Assembly: GCF_030027245.1 (NCBI RefSeq)
Contig: NZ_JASERT010000002.1
Location: 124,001 to 188,000, forward strand
Reading direction: 5' to 3'
Length of the DNA: 64,000 bases
Source: Asticcacaulis sp. EMRT-3
Lineage (GTDB): Bacteria; Pseudomonadota; Alphaproteobacteria; Caulobacterales; Caulobacteraceae
Shown here: piece by piece, positions 26,721-35,417 of the stretch
Layout: the number at the start of each line of letters is the position of its first letter
How positions within the stretch are numbered: position 1 is the stretch's first letter
Notes under the pieces: model-generated
Seen by the model: the letters and a program-made list of their open reading frames with translations, nothing else
The model's database searches: none
Told to the model about the DNA's origin: nothing
Translations under genes and position numbers: made by a program

Positions 26721-26730
26721 TGTGTACACA
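26721..26730. promoter_or_regulatory. TGTGTACACA palindrome upstream of Phd antitoxin
   Basis: A perfect 10-base palindrome 25 bases before the antitoxin start, the usual place for Phd autorepression. Its GTGTACAC core is identical to the palindrome in front of the first ParD gene (9546-9553), although the two antitoxins belong to different families. Role inferred. Confidence 0.45.
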
Positions 26731-26755
26731 CTTTTCGGCTATTATGGAGGCCACC

Positions 26756-27028
26756 ATGCCGAACGCGATTGAAAAGCAACCCTCCACTCCACGGCAGGTC
26801 GGTGTGCGTGAGTTCAGAGGCAATCTCAATGCCTTTCTGAAAGAGGTGCAGGCGGGGCAATCCTTCGTCCTGACCTCACACCATAAGGCGGTAGCGGAAA
26901 TTCGCCCGCCTTCCGCCGCTGTGATTGCGCGTGTACCCGGCGTCCTGTGCGGCAAGATCAGACTGGCCGATGACTTCGACGCCGAACTGCCCACCGACAT
27001 CATGAAGGCGATGGAATCGGGCGTGTGA
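26756..27028 (+). CDS. Phd/YefM-family antitoxin
   Basis: A 90-residue antitoxin. The Phd core is VGVREFRGNLNAFLKEVQAG followed by SFVLTSHHKAVAEIRP, which in this family forms the DNA-binding fold. The C-terminal tail (LADDFDAELPTDIMKAMESG) would inhibit the PIN nuclease; its ending matches antitoxins paired with PIN proteins. The start at 26756 is favoured by GGAGG five bases upstream. Longer readings run back into the esterase gene and are not credible. Its stop overlaps the toxin start (GTGA). Confidence 0.88.
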   Translation: MPNAIEKQPSTPRQVGVREFRGNLNAFLKEVQAGQSFVLTSHHKAVAEIRPPSAAVIARVPGVLCGKIRLADDFDAELPTDIMKAMESGV

Positions 27029-27408
27029 GGCTGCTGCTCGACACCCACGTTCTGCTCTGGTGGCTCGCTGACGCGCCGGAACTTGGTGAAGCGGCGCGCG
27101 GCCTGATCGCCGATTCTGATAATGCGATCCTGGTCAGCGTCGTCTCGCTATGGGAAATTACCATCAAGGCGCGCCTGGGCAAGCTGGAGGCCAGTCTGGA
27201 GGAGATTGTCGCCGTACTGCCCGATCAAGGTTTTCAGCGCCTCGGTGTCGAAGACGTGCATCTCGCGGTTTTAAGCCGGTTACCGCACCATCACCGTGAT
27301 CCGTTCGACCATTTGCTGATCGCACAGGCTATGGCAGAAAATGCCGTCATCATGTCACAGGACGCCAACGTTCCGCTTTACGATGTCATCTGCATCGCCT
27401 GTACTTAG
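27025..27408 (+). CDS. PIN-domain toxin (VapC-like ribonuclease)
   Basis: A 127-residue PIN-domain protein with the acidic metal-binding set: first Asp in LLLDTHVLLWW, Glu in SLWEITIKARLGK, and Asp residues in HRDPFDHLLIAQA and VIMSQDANV. This subgroup (LDTHVLLWW, then DPFDRLL-type) is normally paired with Phd-like antitoxins and cleaves RNA. It begins with GTG inside the antitoxin stop overlap. It is followed by AGAGCGCTTTTCATT, a piece of the hairpin repeat seen whole at 60.48 kb. Confidence 0.9.
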   Translation: MRLLLDTHVLLWWLADAPELGEAARGLIADSDNAILVSVVSLWEITIKARLGKLEASLEEIVAVLPDQGFQRLGVEDVHLAVLSRLPHHHRDPFDHLLIAQAMAENAVIMSQDANVPLYDVICIACT

Positions 27409-27444
27409 AGCGCTTTTCATTACCTCAAAGCGAGAGGACTCCCT

Positions 27445-28722
27445 TCAGCGTAATTCCGCCAGCGGTATGGCAGCGGCCATCGCCGCCTCGCCCGCCGCAC
27501 CGGGATGCAGGTGATCGCCGGAATCGAATACGGGCAACATCTGGCCGGGATGGGCCGGGTCTTCGACCGCCTTGTCGAAATCGGTGACGCCGTCAAAAAC
27601 CTTTTGCGTGCGAATCCAGTTATTGACCGCCACGCGGATGGCTTCCTTGTCGTCGGTATAATAGTTCTTGATCGTCGTATTCTTAAACGGCGTCAGGGTG
27701 GCGGCGTAGATCTTCAGCCCGCGCTCATGGGCGCGCAGGGCCAGTTGCGTCAGGCCCGCCTCGATAGCGTCCGCCGATTCGTATTCGGGATCAGAAACCC
27801 CTTGCATCACCTGGCCAATATCATTGATGCCGATCAGCACGATCACGCTCGAAATATTGGGCTGGGCCAGCACATCGCGGTCGAAGCGCGCCAGGCCCGC
27901 CGCGCCAAAGGGCGGCCACTGGCCATCGTGCAGCAGCCGGTTGCCAGCTATCCCGGCATTGATAACACCCATCGGCGTACCCGCTGCCGCCAGCCTTTGC
28001 GCCAGCACGTCGGGCCAGGCCGTATTGGCGTCCGGCTTCTGGTGGTAGCCATCGGTGATCGAATCGCCAAAGGCGACGATTGCGCTTTTGGCGGCGCTTT
28101 TGGCGGGACTGCCCGACACCTCGACCTCGGTCAGCCACAGCCACAGGCCATTGGCGGGCGCCGCCACCGTGGTCAGGGTTTCAGCCCCCACCACATTGCC
28201 CCTGGCCGCGTAAACCGCATCGCGCTGGATGACGTGAACCGTGTCAGGTTCGGCCTCGGCCACATGCACGTCAACCGCCAGATCGCTGCCTTGCGCCACA
28301 TGAAGCGCCACCGGATCGGACAGCACCCAGGCCCCGACGGGAATGGTGATGGCAGGCTTGCCGCCAAAGGTCAGGCGGCGCGAACTGCCCGCCACAATCG
28401 CGCTGCCGGAAGCCCGCCGTGCAAGGGCGGCGGCGTCGATAGTGAGCGGTGCCTTGCCATAGGCATTGCTGAGGCGGATGCGCACATGGTCGCCGCCCGC
28501 GCTGATATGAACGATGTCGCGTAAGGTCATATCGGCAATTGCAGGCGTATCGGCCTTGCCGCCCGACGGGGCGGGGGCGGCATACCAGCTCGGCACCCAG
28601 ATCGCAGACTGCGCCGCTAAGGCGGCTGCGGGCAGGCCCAGCATCATGAGGCTCAGGGCCAGACCCTGGATAACCAGACCTTGAAAAACATGCGTTTTTT
28701 TGAGCTTCGTGGTCGGTTTCAT
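27445..28722 (-). CDS. Exported GDSL/SGNH lipase-esterase
   Basis: A 425-residue SGNH hydrolase with an N-terminal signal segment (LALSLMMLGLPAAALAAQ). A beta-rich domain of about 150 residues (WVPSWYAAPAP...HVRIRLSNAYG) precedes the catalytic part: block I VAFGDSITDGYH, block II NAGIAGNRLL, block III IGINDIG, and block V DSGDHLHPG with Asp/His. This architecture is a recognised GDSL-2 type distinct from the CE12-like esterases nearby. It probably deacylates oligosaccharides; the substrate is unknown. It is divergent from the hydratase gene at 28.9 kb with about 180 bases between. Confidence 0.85.
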   Translation of the reverse strand: MKPTTKLKKTHVFQGLVIQGLALSLMMLGLPAAALAAQSAIWVPSWYAAPAPSGGKADTPAIADMTLRDIVHISAGGDHVRIRLSNAYGKAPLTIDAAALARRASGSAIVAGSSRRLTFGGKPAITIPVGAWVLSDPVALHVAQGSDLAVDVHVAEAEPDTVHVIQRDAVYAARGNVVGAETLTTVAAPANGLWLWLTEVEVSGSPAKSAAKSAIVAFGDSITDGYHQKPDANTAWPDVLAQRLAAAGTPMGVINAGIAGNRLLHDGQWPPFGAAGLARFDRDVLAQPNISSVIVLIGINDIGQVMQGVSDPEYESADAIEAGLTQLALRAHERGLKIYAATLTPFKNTTIKNYYTDDKEAIRVAVNNWIRTQKVFDGVTDFDKAVEDPAHPGQMLPVFDSGDHLHPGAAGEAAMAAAIPLAELR

Positions 28723-28901
28723 GCCTGTGGCCTCCGGCTGTTTTTATACGAAAACCTATAGGGGGTTCCCCTCTTCGCAGCAAGACGGCAGAGCGGAAGG
28801 ATGTAAAAATCCAGCCGCTCGCCTTGTCAATGACACCGGTTTCTTTTACATAGCCCCATATAAAGCCCTCCCTGAAAGCGGCAAAGCTCACAAGGATCAT
28901 C

Positions 28902-29744
28902 ATGACCGATTCCATCGCCGACCGCTTCATCGAAGCCCGCCGCGCCGCCCGCGCCCTGCCCGCCTATCCCGGTGATGTGCCGGCGAATTTAAGCGAGTCC
29001 TACGCCCTTCAGGAACGCGCCATCGGCCTGTGGAACCGCCCGGTGATCGGCTGGAAGATCGGCCGTCTGGCACCCGAAAAACAGGCCGAACACGCCACCG
29101 AACGTCTGGCCGGGCCGGTTTTTGATACGCTTTTCAAGCCTTACACGGGTGAAACGGTCGAGATTTCGGTGTTTTCCGGCGGTTTTGCGGCGGTCGAGGC
29201 CGAGTTCGTTTTTCGTATCGGCAAGAATGCCGATCCGGCCAAAACCGATTATAGCGAAGCCGAAGCTCTGGCGCTGGTCGATGGCATGTTCGCCGGGATC
29301 GAGATGGCCGGATCGCCGCTGGCCACCATCAATGCGCTAGGCCCGACGGTCGTGGCCTCGGATTTCGGCAATAATTTCGGCCTGATTCTGGGGCCGCAGC
29401 TCATAACCCTCACCCCTGACATGCCGGTAGCGGATTTTCAGCCCGAAGCCCTGACCGCGTGGCGCGCCGTCACCGAAATGGACGGCCAGGTGGTCGGCGA
29501 AGGCGGGCTTTTCACCATGCCGGGCGGGCCGCTGAAAGCCATAGGCTGGCTGGCCGGACATCTGGCGCAGCGTGGCCGCCCGCTGACAAAGGGGCAACTG
29601 ATCACTTCGGGCGCCACGACCGGTATTCACGACATCGTGGCCGGACAGGCCTCAAGCGTTCGTTTCCATGTCCCCGGCCAGAGCGATATTGTCCTGTCCC
29701 TGCATACCACGGCGCTTACTGCCGGTCATGCCGTGCTGGCGTAA
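28902..29744 (+). CDS. 2-keto-4-pentenoate hydratase-like protein (MhpD/FAH fold)
   Basis: A 280-residue protein of the hydratase/decarboxylase branch of the FAH fold. It has SYALQERAIGLWNRPVIGWK at the N-terminus, the acidic metal residues in AVEAEFVFRIG and MFAGIEMAGSPL, then DFGNNFGLILGP and the C-terminal LITSGATTGIHD. Such enzymes hydrate 2-hydroxypenta-2,4-dienoate-type compounds in aromatic catabolism. No aromatic genes are nearby, so a role on a sugar-derived keto acid is possible. It differs clearly from the FAH hydrolase at 16.1 kb. RBS AAGGAT precedes the ATG. A strong terminator follows. Confidence 0.8.
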   Translation: MTDSIADRFIEARRAARALPAYPGDVPANLSESYALQERAIGLWNRPVIGWKIGRLAPEKQAEHATERLAGPVFDTLFKPYTGETVEISVFSGGFAAVEAEFVFRIGKNADPAKTDYSEAEALALVDGMFAGIEMAGSPLATINALGPTVVASDFGNNFGLILGPQLITLTPDMPVADFQPEALTAWRAVTEMDGQVVGEGGLFTMPGGPLKAIGWLAGHLAQRGRPLTKGQLITSGATTGIHDIVAGQASSVRFHVPGQSDIVLSLHTTALTAGHAVLA

Positions 29745-29777
29745 AGCGCGGCTCTAAAATAATCTCGCCCGGTGGCA

Positions 29778-29809
29778 GGCGCTGTCTGACCGACAGCGCC
29801 TCTTTTTTT
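29778..29809 (+). terminator. Rho-independent terminator after the hydratase gene
   Basis: A perfect 9-bp stem, GGCGCTGTC / GACAGCGCC, with a five-base loop and a following run of seven T. It lies 34 bases after the stop codon and insulates the iron-regulated receptor downstream. Confidence 0.92.
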
Positions 29810-29852
29810 GTCCTGACATTGGATAGACGATAAAAAAACACATTCAGCACTT

Positions 29853-29877
29853 GCAAATGCGAATGATTATCAATTAC
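29853..29877 (+). promoter_or_regulatory. Fur box
   Basis: GCGAATGATTATCAATTAC and its flank match the Fur consensus (GATAATGATAATCATTATC) in the central AATGATTATCA part and sit 44-68 bases before the siderophore-receptor start. This implies repression by iron-loaded Fur. The match was judged by eye. Confidence 0.65.
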
Positions 29878-29920
29878 AAGGAGCCCATCGCCGACCACAA
29901 GACGGAAAGTACCTCCTCCC

Positions 29921-32179
29921 ATGACCTCCTCCATCCGTAGCCGCAAGCACAAGGCCCACGCCTATGCCGCCGCCTTTGCCGCCCTGGCCTTCGCGCCCGC
30001 ACTGGCCCATGCCGACAGCGCCGACAGCCGCGACCGCCCCACCGAGGTGACGGTCAAGGGCGAGCGCGTCCTGCCCACCAAGCGCGTGGCCCCGCTGGTC
30101 GATACGCCGCAGACCATCGAGGTCATCAAAAGCGATGTCATCGAACAGCAGGGCGCCACCACCCTGACCGAAGCCCTGCGCAATTCTCCCGGTGTCGGCA
30201 CCTTTTATCTTGGCGAAAACGGCAGCACCTCGACGGGCGACGCCATCTATATGCGCGGCTCCGATGTGTCGGGCAGCATTTTTGTCGATGGCGTGCGCGA
30301 CGTGGCCACCGTCTCGCGCGACATGTTCAATATCGAACAGGTCGAGGTGCTGAAAGGCGGGGCGGGCACCGATGTCGGGCGCGGCGCGGCCACCGGCGCG
30401 ATTGATCTTTCGACCAAACGTCCCCTGCTTGGCAATTTTTACAACGGATCGGTCGCAGCAGGCGGCGGCGATTTTGGCCGCGCCACCGCCGACCTCAACT
30501 GGCAGATCGGCGACACGCGCGCTTTCCGCCTCAATCTGATGGATCAGGACGCCGGTGTGGCGGGCCGCGACATCATCAAAAACAAGCGCTGGGGCATAGC
30601 GCCATCGCTCGGCTTTGGCCTCAATACCCCCACCCGGCTTTATCTCGACTATCTGCATGTCGAGCAGAACAATATCCCCGACGGCGGCGTTTCTACCATC
30701 GGCCTACCCGGCTACAGCGCGCCCGACGACATCACACGCGCCGGCTACCGCGACTTTCTCAATGACGCCGCCCGCGCCGATCCGCGCAATTTCTACGGCA
30801 CGAAGGACGATCACGACAACGACACGACCGACGCCTTCACCGCCATTTTCGAACATGATCTCGGCCACGGCCTGCGCCTCAGCAATATCACGCGCTGGAG
30901 CCAGACCGACCAGAATTACCAGCTCACCTCGATCATGGGACAGGGCACGAACCTGGCCAAGGACAGCACGCGGCCTCTTTTGACCCCCGATCCGTCCGAT
31001 CCGTCCACCTGGACCCTGACCCGTCTGGTCAATAACAAGAACATCACCAATAAGGCCCTGACCAACCAGACCCACCTGCAAGGCCATTTCAAACTGGGCG
31101 GTCTGCAAAACAGCTTCGATACCGGGCTTGAGCTGGAGCGCGAAGAGCAGACCAATCGCCTTTATGACAATACTGCCGCATCGGGTGCCTATCCGGCGGT
31201 CAGCATCTATGCGCCCGATCCGAATGTCAGCGGGTACAGCCGTTTCCTGACCGGGGCCTATACCTATGGCCGCACCGATACGGTGGGGCTGTACGCCAAT
31301 GACGCGGTGAAATTCAGCGACGCCTGGCAACTGAATGGCGGCCTGCGCTATGATCACTATAAGACGCGCTTTGATTCCTATGACGCCAATGGCGTCAATA
31401 CGCCGCTGTCCGTTGACGGCGACCTGTGGAGCGGGCGTCTGGGCCTCGTCTATAAACCCGCCCGCAATGGCAGCATCTATGCCTCCTACGCCGTCACCGC
31501 CCAGCCTCCGGGTGGGGCCAACTTCACCCTGACCAGCACGGCCAAGGATACCAATCCCGATGTCAAGCCACAGCTTGCCAAGACCTGGGAGGCGGGCAGC
31601 AAGTGGAACTTCGCCCACGGCCAGTTGGCCCTGACCGGTGCGGTCTATCGCACCCAGTATTCCGACCAGATCACGCAGGATCCCGATGGCACGCTGTATC
31701 GCACCGGCGAAAAGAGCGTGCAGGGCATCGAACTGGGGCTGAACGGCCAGATCACGCCCGACTGGACCATCACTGCCGGTTACACCACCATGCACACCGA
31801 GGTGAAAAAGCAGGTGGCCGTCACCGCCGATGGCTCCGATCAACTGGCCTATAATCCGACCGATTCCCTGACGCTATGGACCACCTACCGGCTGGCCGAT
31901 AACCTGCCGCTGGGCGGGCTGACGCTGGGCGGCGGCGTCAACTATAACGGCCAGATGAAGCGCGGCTCGGACGGCGCCATCGGCACGCCCAGCTTCACCA
32001 AGGCCTATGCGGTGGTCAATGGTCTGGCCACCTATCCGCTGACCCCGCATGTCGAGCTGCAACTGAATGTCTATAATCTGTTCGACACCGACTATGTGGC
32101 GGCCATCAATAAGAGCGGCTATCGCTATACGCCGGGCACGCCGCGCACCGTGCGCCTGACCGTTAATTTCAAATATTAG
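29921..32179 (+). CDS. TonB-dependent siderophore receptor (Fiu/PiuA type)
   Basis: A 752-residue outer-membrane receptor. Signal peptide to about residue 32 (ALAHAD); TonB-box-like EVTVKGER; plug domain about 45-155 with VIKSDVIEQQGATTLTEALR and MRGSDVSGSIFVDGVRD; then a 22-strand barrel ending in RTVRLTVNFKY with the terminal aromatic residue. The plug is typical of catecholate-siderophore receptors. The Fur box upstream and the PiuC-type oxygenase downstream recreate the known piuA-piuC / fiu-ybiX pairing. It imports ferric catecholates or their analogues, and is unrelated to the glycan receptors at 40 and 50 kb. Confidence 0.92.
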   Translation: MTSSIRSRKHKAHAYAAAFAALAFAPALAHADSADSRDRPTEVTVKGERVLPTKRVAPLVDTPQTIEVIKSDVIEQQGATTLTEALRNSPGVGTFYLGENGSTSTGDAIYMRGSDVSGSIFVDGVRDVATVSRDMFNIEQVEVLKGGAGTDVGRGAATGAIDLSTKRPLLGNFYNGSVAAGGGDFGRATADLNWQIGDTRAFRLNLMDQDAGVAGRDIIKNKRWGIAPSLGFGLNTPTRLYLDYLHVEQNNIPDGGVSTIGLPGYSAPDDITRAGYRDFLNDAARADPRNFYGTKDDHDNDTTDAFTAIFEHDLGHGLRLSNITRWSQTDQNYQLTSIMGQGTNLAKDSTRPLLTPDPSDPSTWTLTRLVNNKNITNKALTNQTHLQGHFKLGGLQNSFDTGLELEREEQTNRLYDNTAASGAYPAVSIYAPDPNVSGYSRFLTGAYTYGRTDTVGLYANDAVKFSDAWQLNGGLRYDHYKTRFDSYDANGVNTPLSVDGDLWSGRLGLVYKPARNGSIYASYAVTAQPPGGANFTLTSTAKDTNPDVKPQLAKTWEAGSKWNFAHGQLALTGAVYRTQYSDQITQDPDGTLYRTGEKSVQGIELGLNGQITPDWTITAGYTTMHTEVKKQVAVTADGSDQLAYNPTDSLTLWTTYRLADNLPLGGLTLGGGVNYNGQMKRGSDGAIGTPSFTKAYAVVNGLATYPLTPHVELQLNVYNLFDTDYVAAINKSGYRYTPGTPRTVRLTVNFKY

Positions 32180-32187
32180 AGAGCCTT

Positions 32188-32341
32188 CCCTTCTCCCCTT
32201 GTCTTAAAAGGGGAGAAGGTGGCCTGAACAAAGTGAAGGCCGGATGAGGGGCTTGGCAGCTACACAAAGAACGCCCCTCACCCGGTCGCCTTCGCCTTGC
32301 TCAGGCTCCCGTCCTCTCCCCTTATTAAGGGGAGAGGGGAA
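32188..32341. repeat. Double-hairpin intergenic repeat, copy 4
   Basis: Forward copy with hairpins CTCCCCTTGTCTTAAAAGGGGAG and CTCTCCCCTTATTAAGGGGAG (both arms visible), and the core GGTGGCCTGAACAAAG, GGCCGGATGAGGGG and CCTCACCCGGTCGCC. It lies between the siderophore receptor and the PiuC-type gene, splitting what is usually a tight pair. Confidence 0.9.
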
Positions 32342-32383
32342 GGAAAGCGATTTCACATAAATCCTGCCAGCGGAAAAACCATC

Positions 32384-33064
32384 ATGATGCTCCACGTCCC
32401 CCACGTGCTGAACGCCGAACAGGTAAGCAAGATGCGGCAGGCCCTGACGGCCGCCGACTGGGTCGATGGCCGCGCCACGGTTGGCGATCAGGGGGCGCGC
32501 GTCAAGCATAACCGGCAACTCGGCGAGCATTCCGAAACCGGGCGTGAACTGGGCGAAAAGGTTCTGGCGGCGCTGAAGCACAGCCCCTTGTTTTTCGCCG
32601 CCGCCCTGCCGAAACGCATCGTGCCGCCCCTGTTCAATATCTATGAGGCGGGCGAAACCTATGGCCTGCATATTGACGGGGCGATGCGCCCCCTGCCCGA
32701 TGGTCAGGGTCATCTGCGCACCGATCTGTCGTGCACGCTGTTCTTAAGCGAGCCCGATGATTATGACGGCGGCGAGCTGGAGGTGTTCGATACCTATGGC
32801 GCGCATGAGGTCAAGCTGCCCGCCGGTGACCTGATCCTCTATCCGTCTTCCAGCCTGCACCGCGTCCAGCCGGTGACGCGGGGTGCGCGCATCTGCTCTT
32901 TTTTCTGGCTGCAAAGTCTGGTGCGCAGCGATGAACAGAGGCGGATGCTGTTCGAACTCGACGCCACCCTCACACGCCTGCGCAGCCAGCAGGGCGACAG
33001 CGTAGAGGTTGTCGCCCTGACCGGCCATTACCATAATCTGCTCAGGCTATGGGCGGAAAGCTGA
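32384..33064 (+). CDS. piuC: PKHD-type Fe(II)/2-oxoglutarate dioxygenase (PiuC/YbiX)
   Basis: A 226-residue dioxygenase. [20 protein letters not shown] matches the YbiX/PiuC N-terminus. The iron facial triad is in [10 protein letters not shown] (His, Asp) and [12 protein letters not shown] (His), with the 2-oxoglutarate Arg in the same last segment. The C-terminal helices ([20 protein letters not shown]) are typical. The start at 32384 is set by homology; an upstream in-frame start lies within the repeat. Companion genes are iron-regulated and needed for uptake of catecholate compounds. It follows the siderophore receptor but is separated by the repeat, so it may need its own promoter. Confidence 0.9.
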   Translation: MMLHVPHVLNAEQVSKMRQALTAADWVDGRATVGDQGARVKHNRQLGEHSETGRELGEKVLAALKHSPLFFAAALPKRIVPPLFNIYEAGETYGLHIDGAMRPLPDGQGHLRTDLSCTLFLSEPDDYDGGELEVFDTYGAHEVKLPAGDLILYPSSSLHRVQPVTRGARICSFFWLQSLVRSDEQRRMLFELDATLTRLRSQQGDSVEVVALTGHYHNLLRLWAES

Positions 33065-33074
33065 ACCTGTTCAG

Positions 33075-35237
33075 TTACTCGCCCTGCCCCGGCGCATTGG
33101 GGAATTGCAGCGATTCATAATAGCTGAGGCTCTTTTCCGGGGCGGCGACGCCCGCCGGCAAGGGCAGGTGATTGACGCTCTGGAAATAGGCAATCGAAGC
33201 GTCGCGCCACCATTTGGCCTCGCGCGCCTGAATGCGCAGATTGTCGCTGACGGCCTGGAAACGCTGCGGATCGACATAAGACTTAAGCCCCGCCCAGGTC
33301 GCCTGCATCGCGTGGACATAGTCAACGCCCGCATCATAATGGGCGATCATGTCAGGCCACAAAGGCTTGCCGTCGGCTGACACGAAAGTCCACGGCACAT
33401 GATGGAACCACAGCAGATAGCGCGGATCTGTCGTCTTCGGATCATTCCATTGCGCGGCCACTTCAGGGGCATATTGCGACAGGGCGTCTGAGCCGGTTTT
33501 CGTGCGGTCAAAGCCAATGCCATTCACGTCCGCCTTGCTGTAATAGCAGGGATTCCATTCCGGGCGCGCCAGATTACAGACCCACGGCCCCGGCCCGTAA
33601 TGGTGGCCGGTCGCCATCTGGTGATGCAGGCCCAGCGGCGTCATATAATCGACCATCGCTTCGCGCGAACCCATCATCATCTTAACCACCGGCGCAACGA
33701 AGGCCGGATCATTGGAGAAGGTCATCTTCACCCAGTCGGTGGCGATAGCCTGCGCATCGGCTTGCGGGTTCCAGGCGAGGCGGCCATAGGCGTACCAGTT
33801 GGCCTGATCGAAGTCCGATCCCGTCCAGTTGCGGTCGGCGCCGATATTGGACACGCCGGCCATCGCCGTCAGATCGTCATGATAGACCTGACCATCGACC
33901 ACCTTCGCCACGGTCGTGCCCTTGCCCTGTTGCCAGGTATCGGCTTGCAGGGCTTCCTGCCACATGGTGCCGAGATAGACGAGGTGCGTGGCCTGGCCGA
34001 CATATTCCTTGGTGATCTCGACCTCCATCATCTCGTGCGTCTTTTTCAGCGCACCAAACAAGGGCGAAAACGGCTCACGCGGCTGGAAATCAATCGGGCC
34101 GTTCTTGATCTGGATGATGACATTATCATCGAACTTGCCATCAAGCGGCTTGAACTCGTCATAGGCCTGTTTGAAGCGGTCTTCCGGGTTCTGGCTGGCA
34201 TAGACGAAGGCGCGCCACATCACCACGCCGCCATGCGGCTTGAGCAGTCTGGCCAGCATATTGGCCCCATCGGCATGGCTGCGGCCGAAATCGCCCGGCC
34301 CAGGCTGACCTTCGCTCGACGCCTTGACCAGATAGCCGCCGAAATCGGGTATGGCCTTGTAAACCGCCTCGGTACGCTCTTTCCACCAGGCGATGACCTG
34401 CGGGTTGAGCGGATCGGCGGTTTTTAAGCCCCCCAGCGCTTCGGGCGAAGCGAAATTGACCGACAGATAGACCTTCATACCATAGGGACGAAGCGCATCG
34501 GCAATGGCCGCTGCCTTGGCGATATGGCGGTCATCGAGCACCAGAGGCGTGGCGTTGACATTGTTGATCACCGTGCCGTTGATGCCGATCGAGGCATTGG
34601 CGCGGGCGTAGTCGGTCAGGCGCGGATCGTGCAGATCGGGCAGCCGCCACCAGTCGAAAATCGAGTTACCGGCATAGCCGCGCTCGACATGGCCATCGAG
34701 ATTATCCCAGTGATTGAGCAGGCGAAGCTTGATTTTCGGCGCATCGGACAGATCGAGATGATCGAGCGAGCTTTCCGTCTGGATCAGTTTCAGATAGCGG
34801 AAAGCGCCGTACAAAACGCCGGTGTCGCTATTGGCGGCAATCACCGTGACATCGTGGCCGTCAAGCTTGAGGTCACGGATTAAAAAGCCTTCATCACCAA
34901 GAGCTTGCAGCGGAAGGTTCAGGCTTTTGATGAGGCTGGACTCAGCCGGTGTGCCGAGTACGAGAGCGCCATCCGTGACAGCGGTGCTCATGGCAATATC
35001 CTGCCCCAACAGGCCCTTGATGCCGCGCTCAAGCTCGCTTTCCGCAGCCTGCAAGGTCGGCGTATCCCCGCCGATGATCGCCGTGGCGTGGGGCGCGGTG
35101 GCGGCGTAGGACGCGGCCACGGGCTGATAACGCAGCCACAGGGCGTAGCCGTCTTCGGGGGGCAAGGTGGCGGCCTGCGCTGCCGCCGAGGCGGAAAACA
35201 GCATGAGCGCGAGACTTACAAAAATTCTGAACTTCAT
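33075..35237 (-). CDS. Secreted GH67 alpha-glucuronidase
   Basis: A 720-residue exported enzyme with signal peptide (LALMLFSASAAAQA). Domain order is that of GH67: N-terminal beta-domain (residues 25-140), the barrel with RLLNHWDNLDGHVERGYAG and YARANASIGINGTVINNVN, the GYLVKASSEGQPGPGDFGR strand carrying the catalytic acid Glu, the EPFSPLFGALKKTHEMMEVE region, and a helical C-terminal domain. It releases (methyl)glucuronic acid from the non-reducing end of xylo-oligosaccharides. The product feeds UxaC, encoded on the same strand after an intervening repeat. RBS GGAGAACC precedes the start. Confidence 0.93.
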   Translation of the reverse strand: MKFRIFVSLALMLFSASAAAQAATLPPEDGYALWLRYQPVAASYAATAPHATAIIGGDTPTLQAAESELERGIKGLLGQDIAMSTAVTDGALVLGTPAESSLIKSLNLPLQALGDEGFLIRDLKLDGHDVTVIAANSDTGVLYGAFRYLKLIQTESSLDHLDLSDAPKIKLRLLNHWDNLDGHVERGYAGNSIFDWWRLPDLHDPRLTDYARANASIGINGTVINNVNATPLVLDDRHIAKAAAIADALRPYGMKVYLSVNFASPEALGGLKTADPLNPQVIAWWKERTEAVYKAIPDFGGYLVKASSEGQPGPGDFGRSHADGANMLARLLKPHGGVVMWRAFVYASQNPEDRFKQAYDEFKPLDGKFDDNVIIQIKNGPIDFQPREPFSPLFGALKKTHEMMEVEITKEYVGQATHLVYLGTMWQEALQADTWQQGKGTTVAKVVDGQVYHDDLTAMAGVSNIGADRNWTGSDFDQANWYAYGRLAWNPQADAQAIATDWVKMTFSNDPAFVAPVVKMMMGSREAMVDYMTPLGLHHQMATGHHYGPGPWVCNLARPEWNPCYYSKADVNGIGFDRTKTGSDALSQYAPEVAAQWNDPKTTDPRYLLWFHHVPWTFVSADGKPLWPDMIAHYDAGVDYVHAMQATWAGLKSYVDPQRFQAVSDNLRIQAREAKWWRDASIAYFQSVNHLPLPAGVAAPEKSLSYYESLQFPNAPGQGE

Positions 35238-35260
35238 GGCGGTTCTCCTAATGTAGATTT

Positions 35261-35407
35261 CCCTCTCCCCTTATTTAAGGGGAGAGGACGGGAGCTTAAG
35301 CGTAGCGAAAGCGACCGGGTGAGGGGCAATTTTGCGAACCCACCAAGCCCCTCATCCGGCCTTCGTTACACTCAGGCCACCTTCTCCCCTTTTGAAGGGG
35401 AGAAGGG
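35261..35407. repeat. Double-hairpin intergenic repeat, copy 5 (inverted)
   Basis: Inverted copy: left hairpin CTCTCCCCTTATTTAAGGGGAG (arms CTCCCCTT/AAGGGGAG), core CCGGGTGAGGGG then CCTCATCCGGCC, right hairpin CTCCCCTTTTGAAGGGGAG. It separates uxaC from the GH67 gene downstream on the minus strand. Confidence 0.9.
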
Positions 35408-35417
35408 TAAGGCATCA

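Noticed and set aside
26495..26755. Long upstream extension of the Phd antitoxin
   Set aside because: It runs back through the acetylesterase in another frame. A GGAGG site and family length place the start at 26756.
30704..31843. 379-codon minus-strand frame opposite the siderophore receptor
   Set aside because: Same reason: a low-complexity shadow of a well-supported plus-strand gene.
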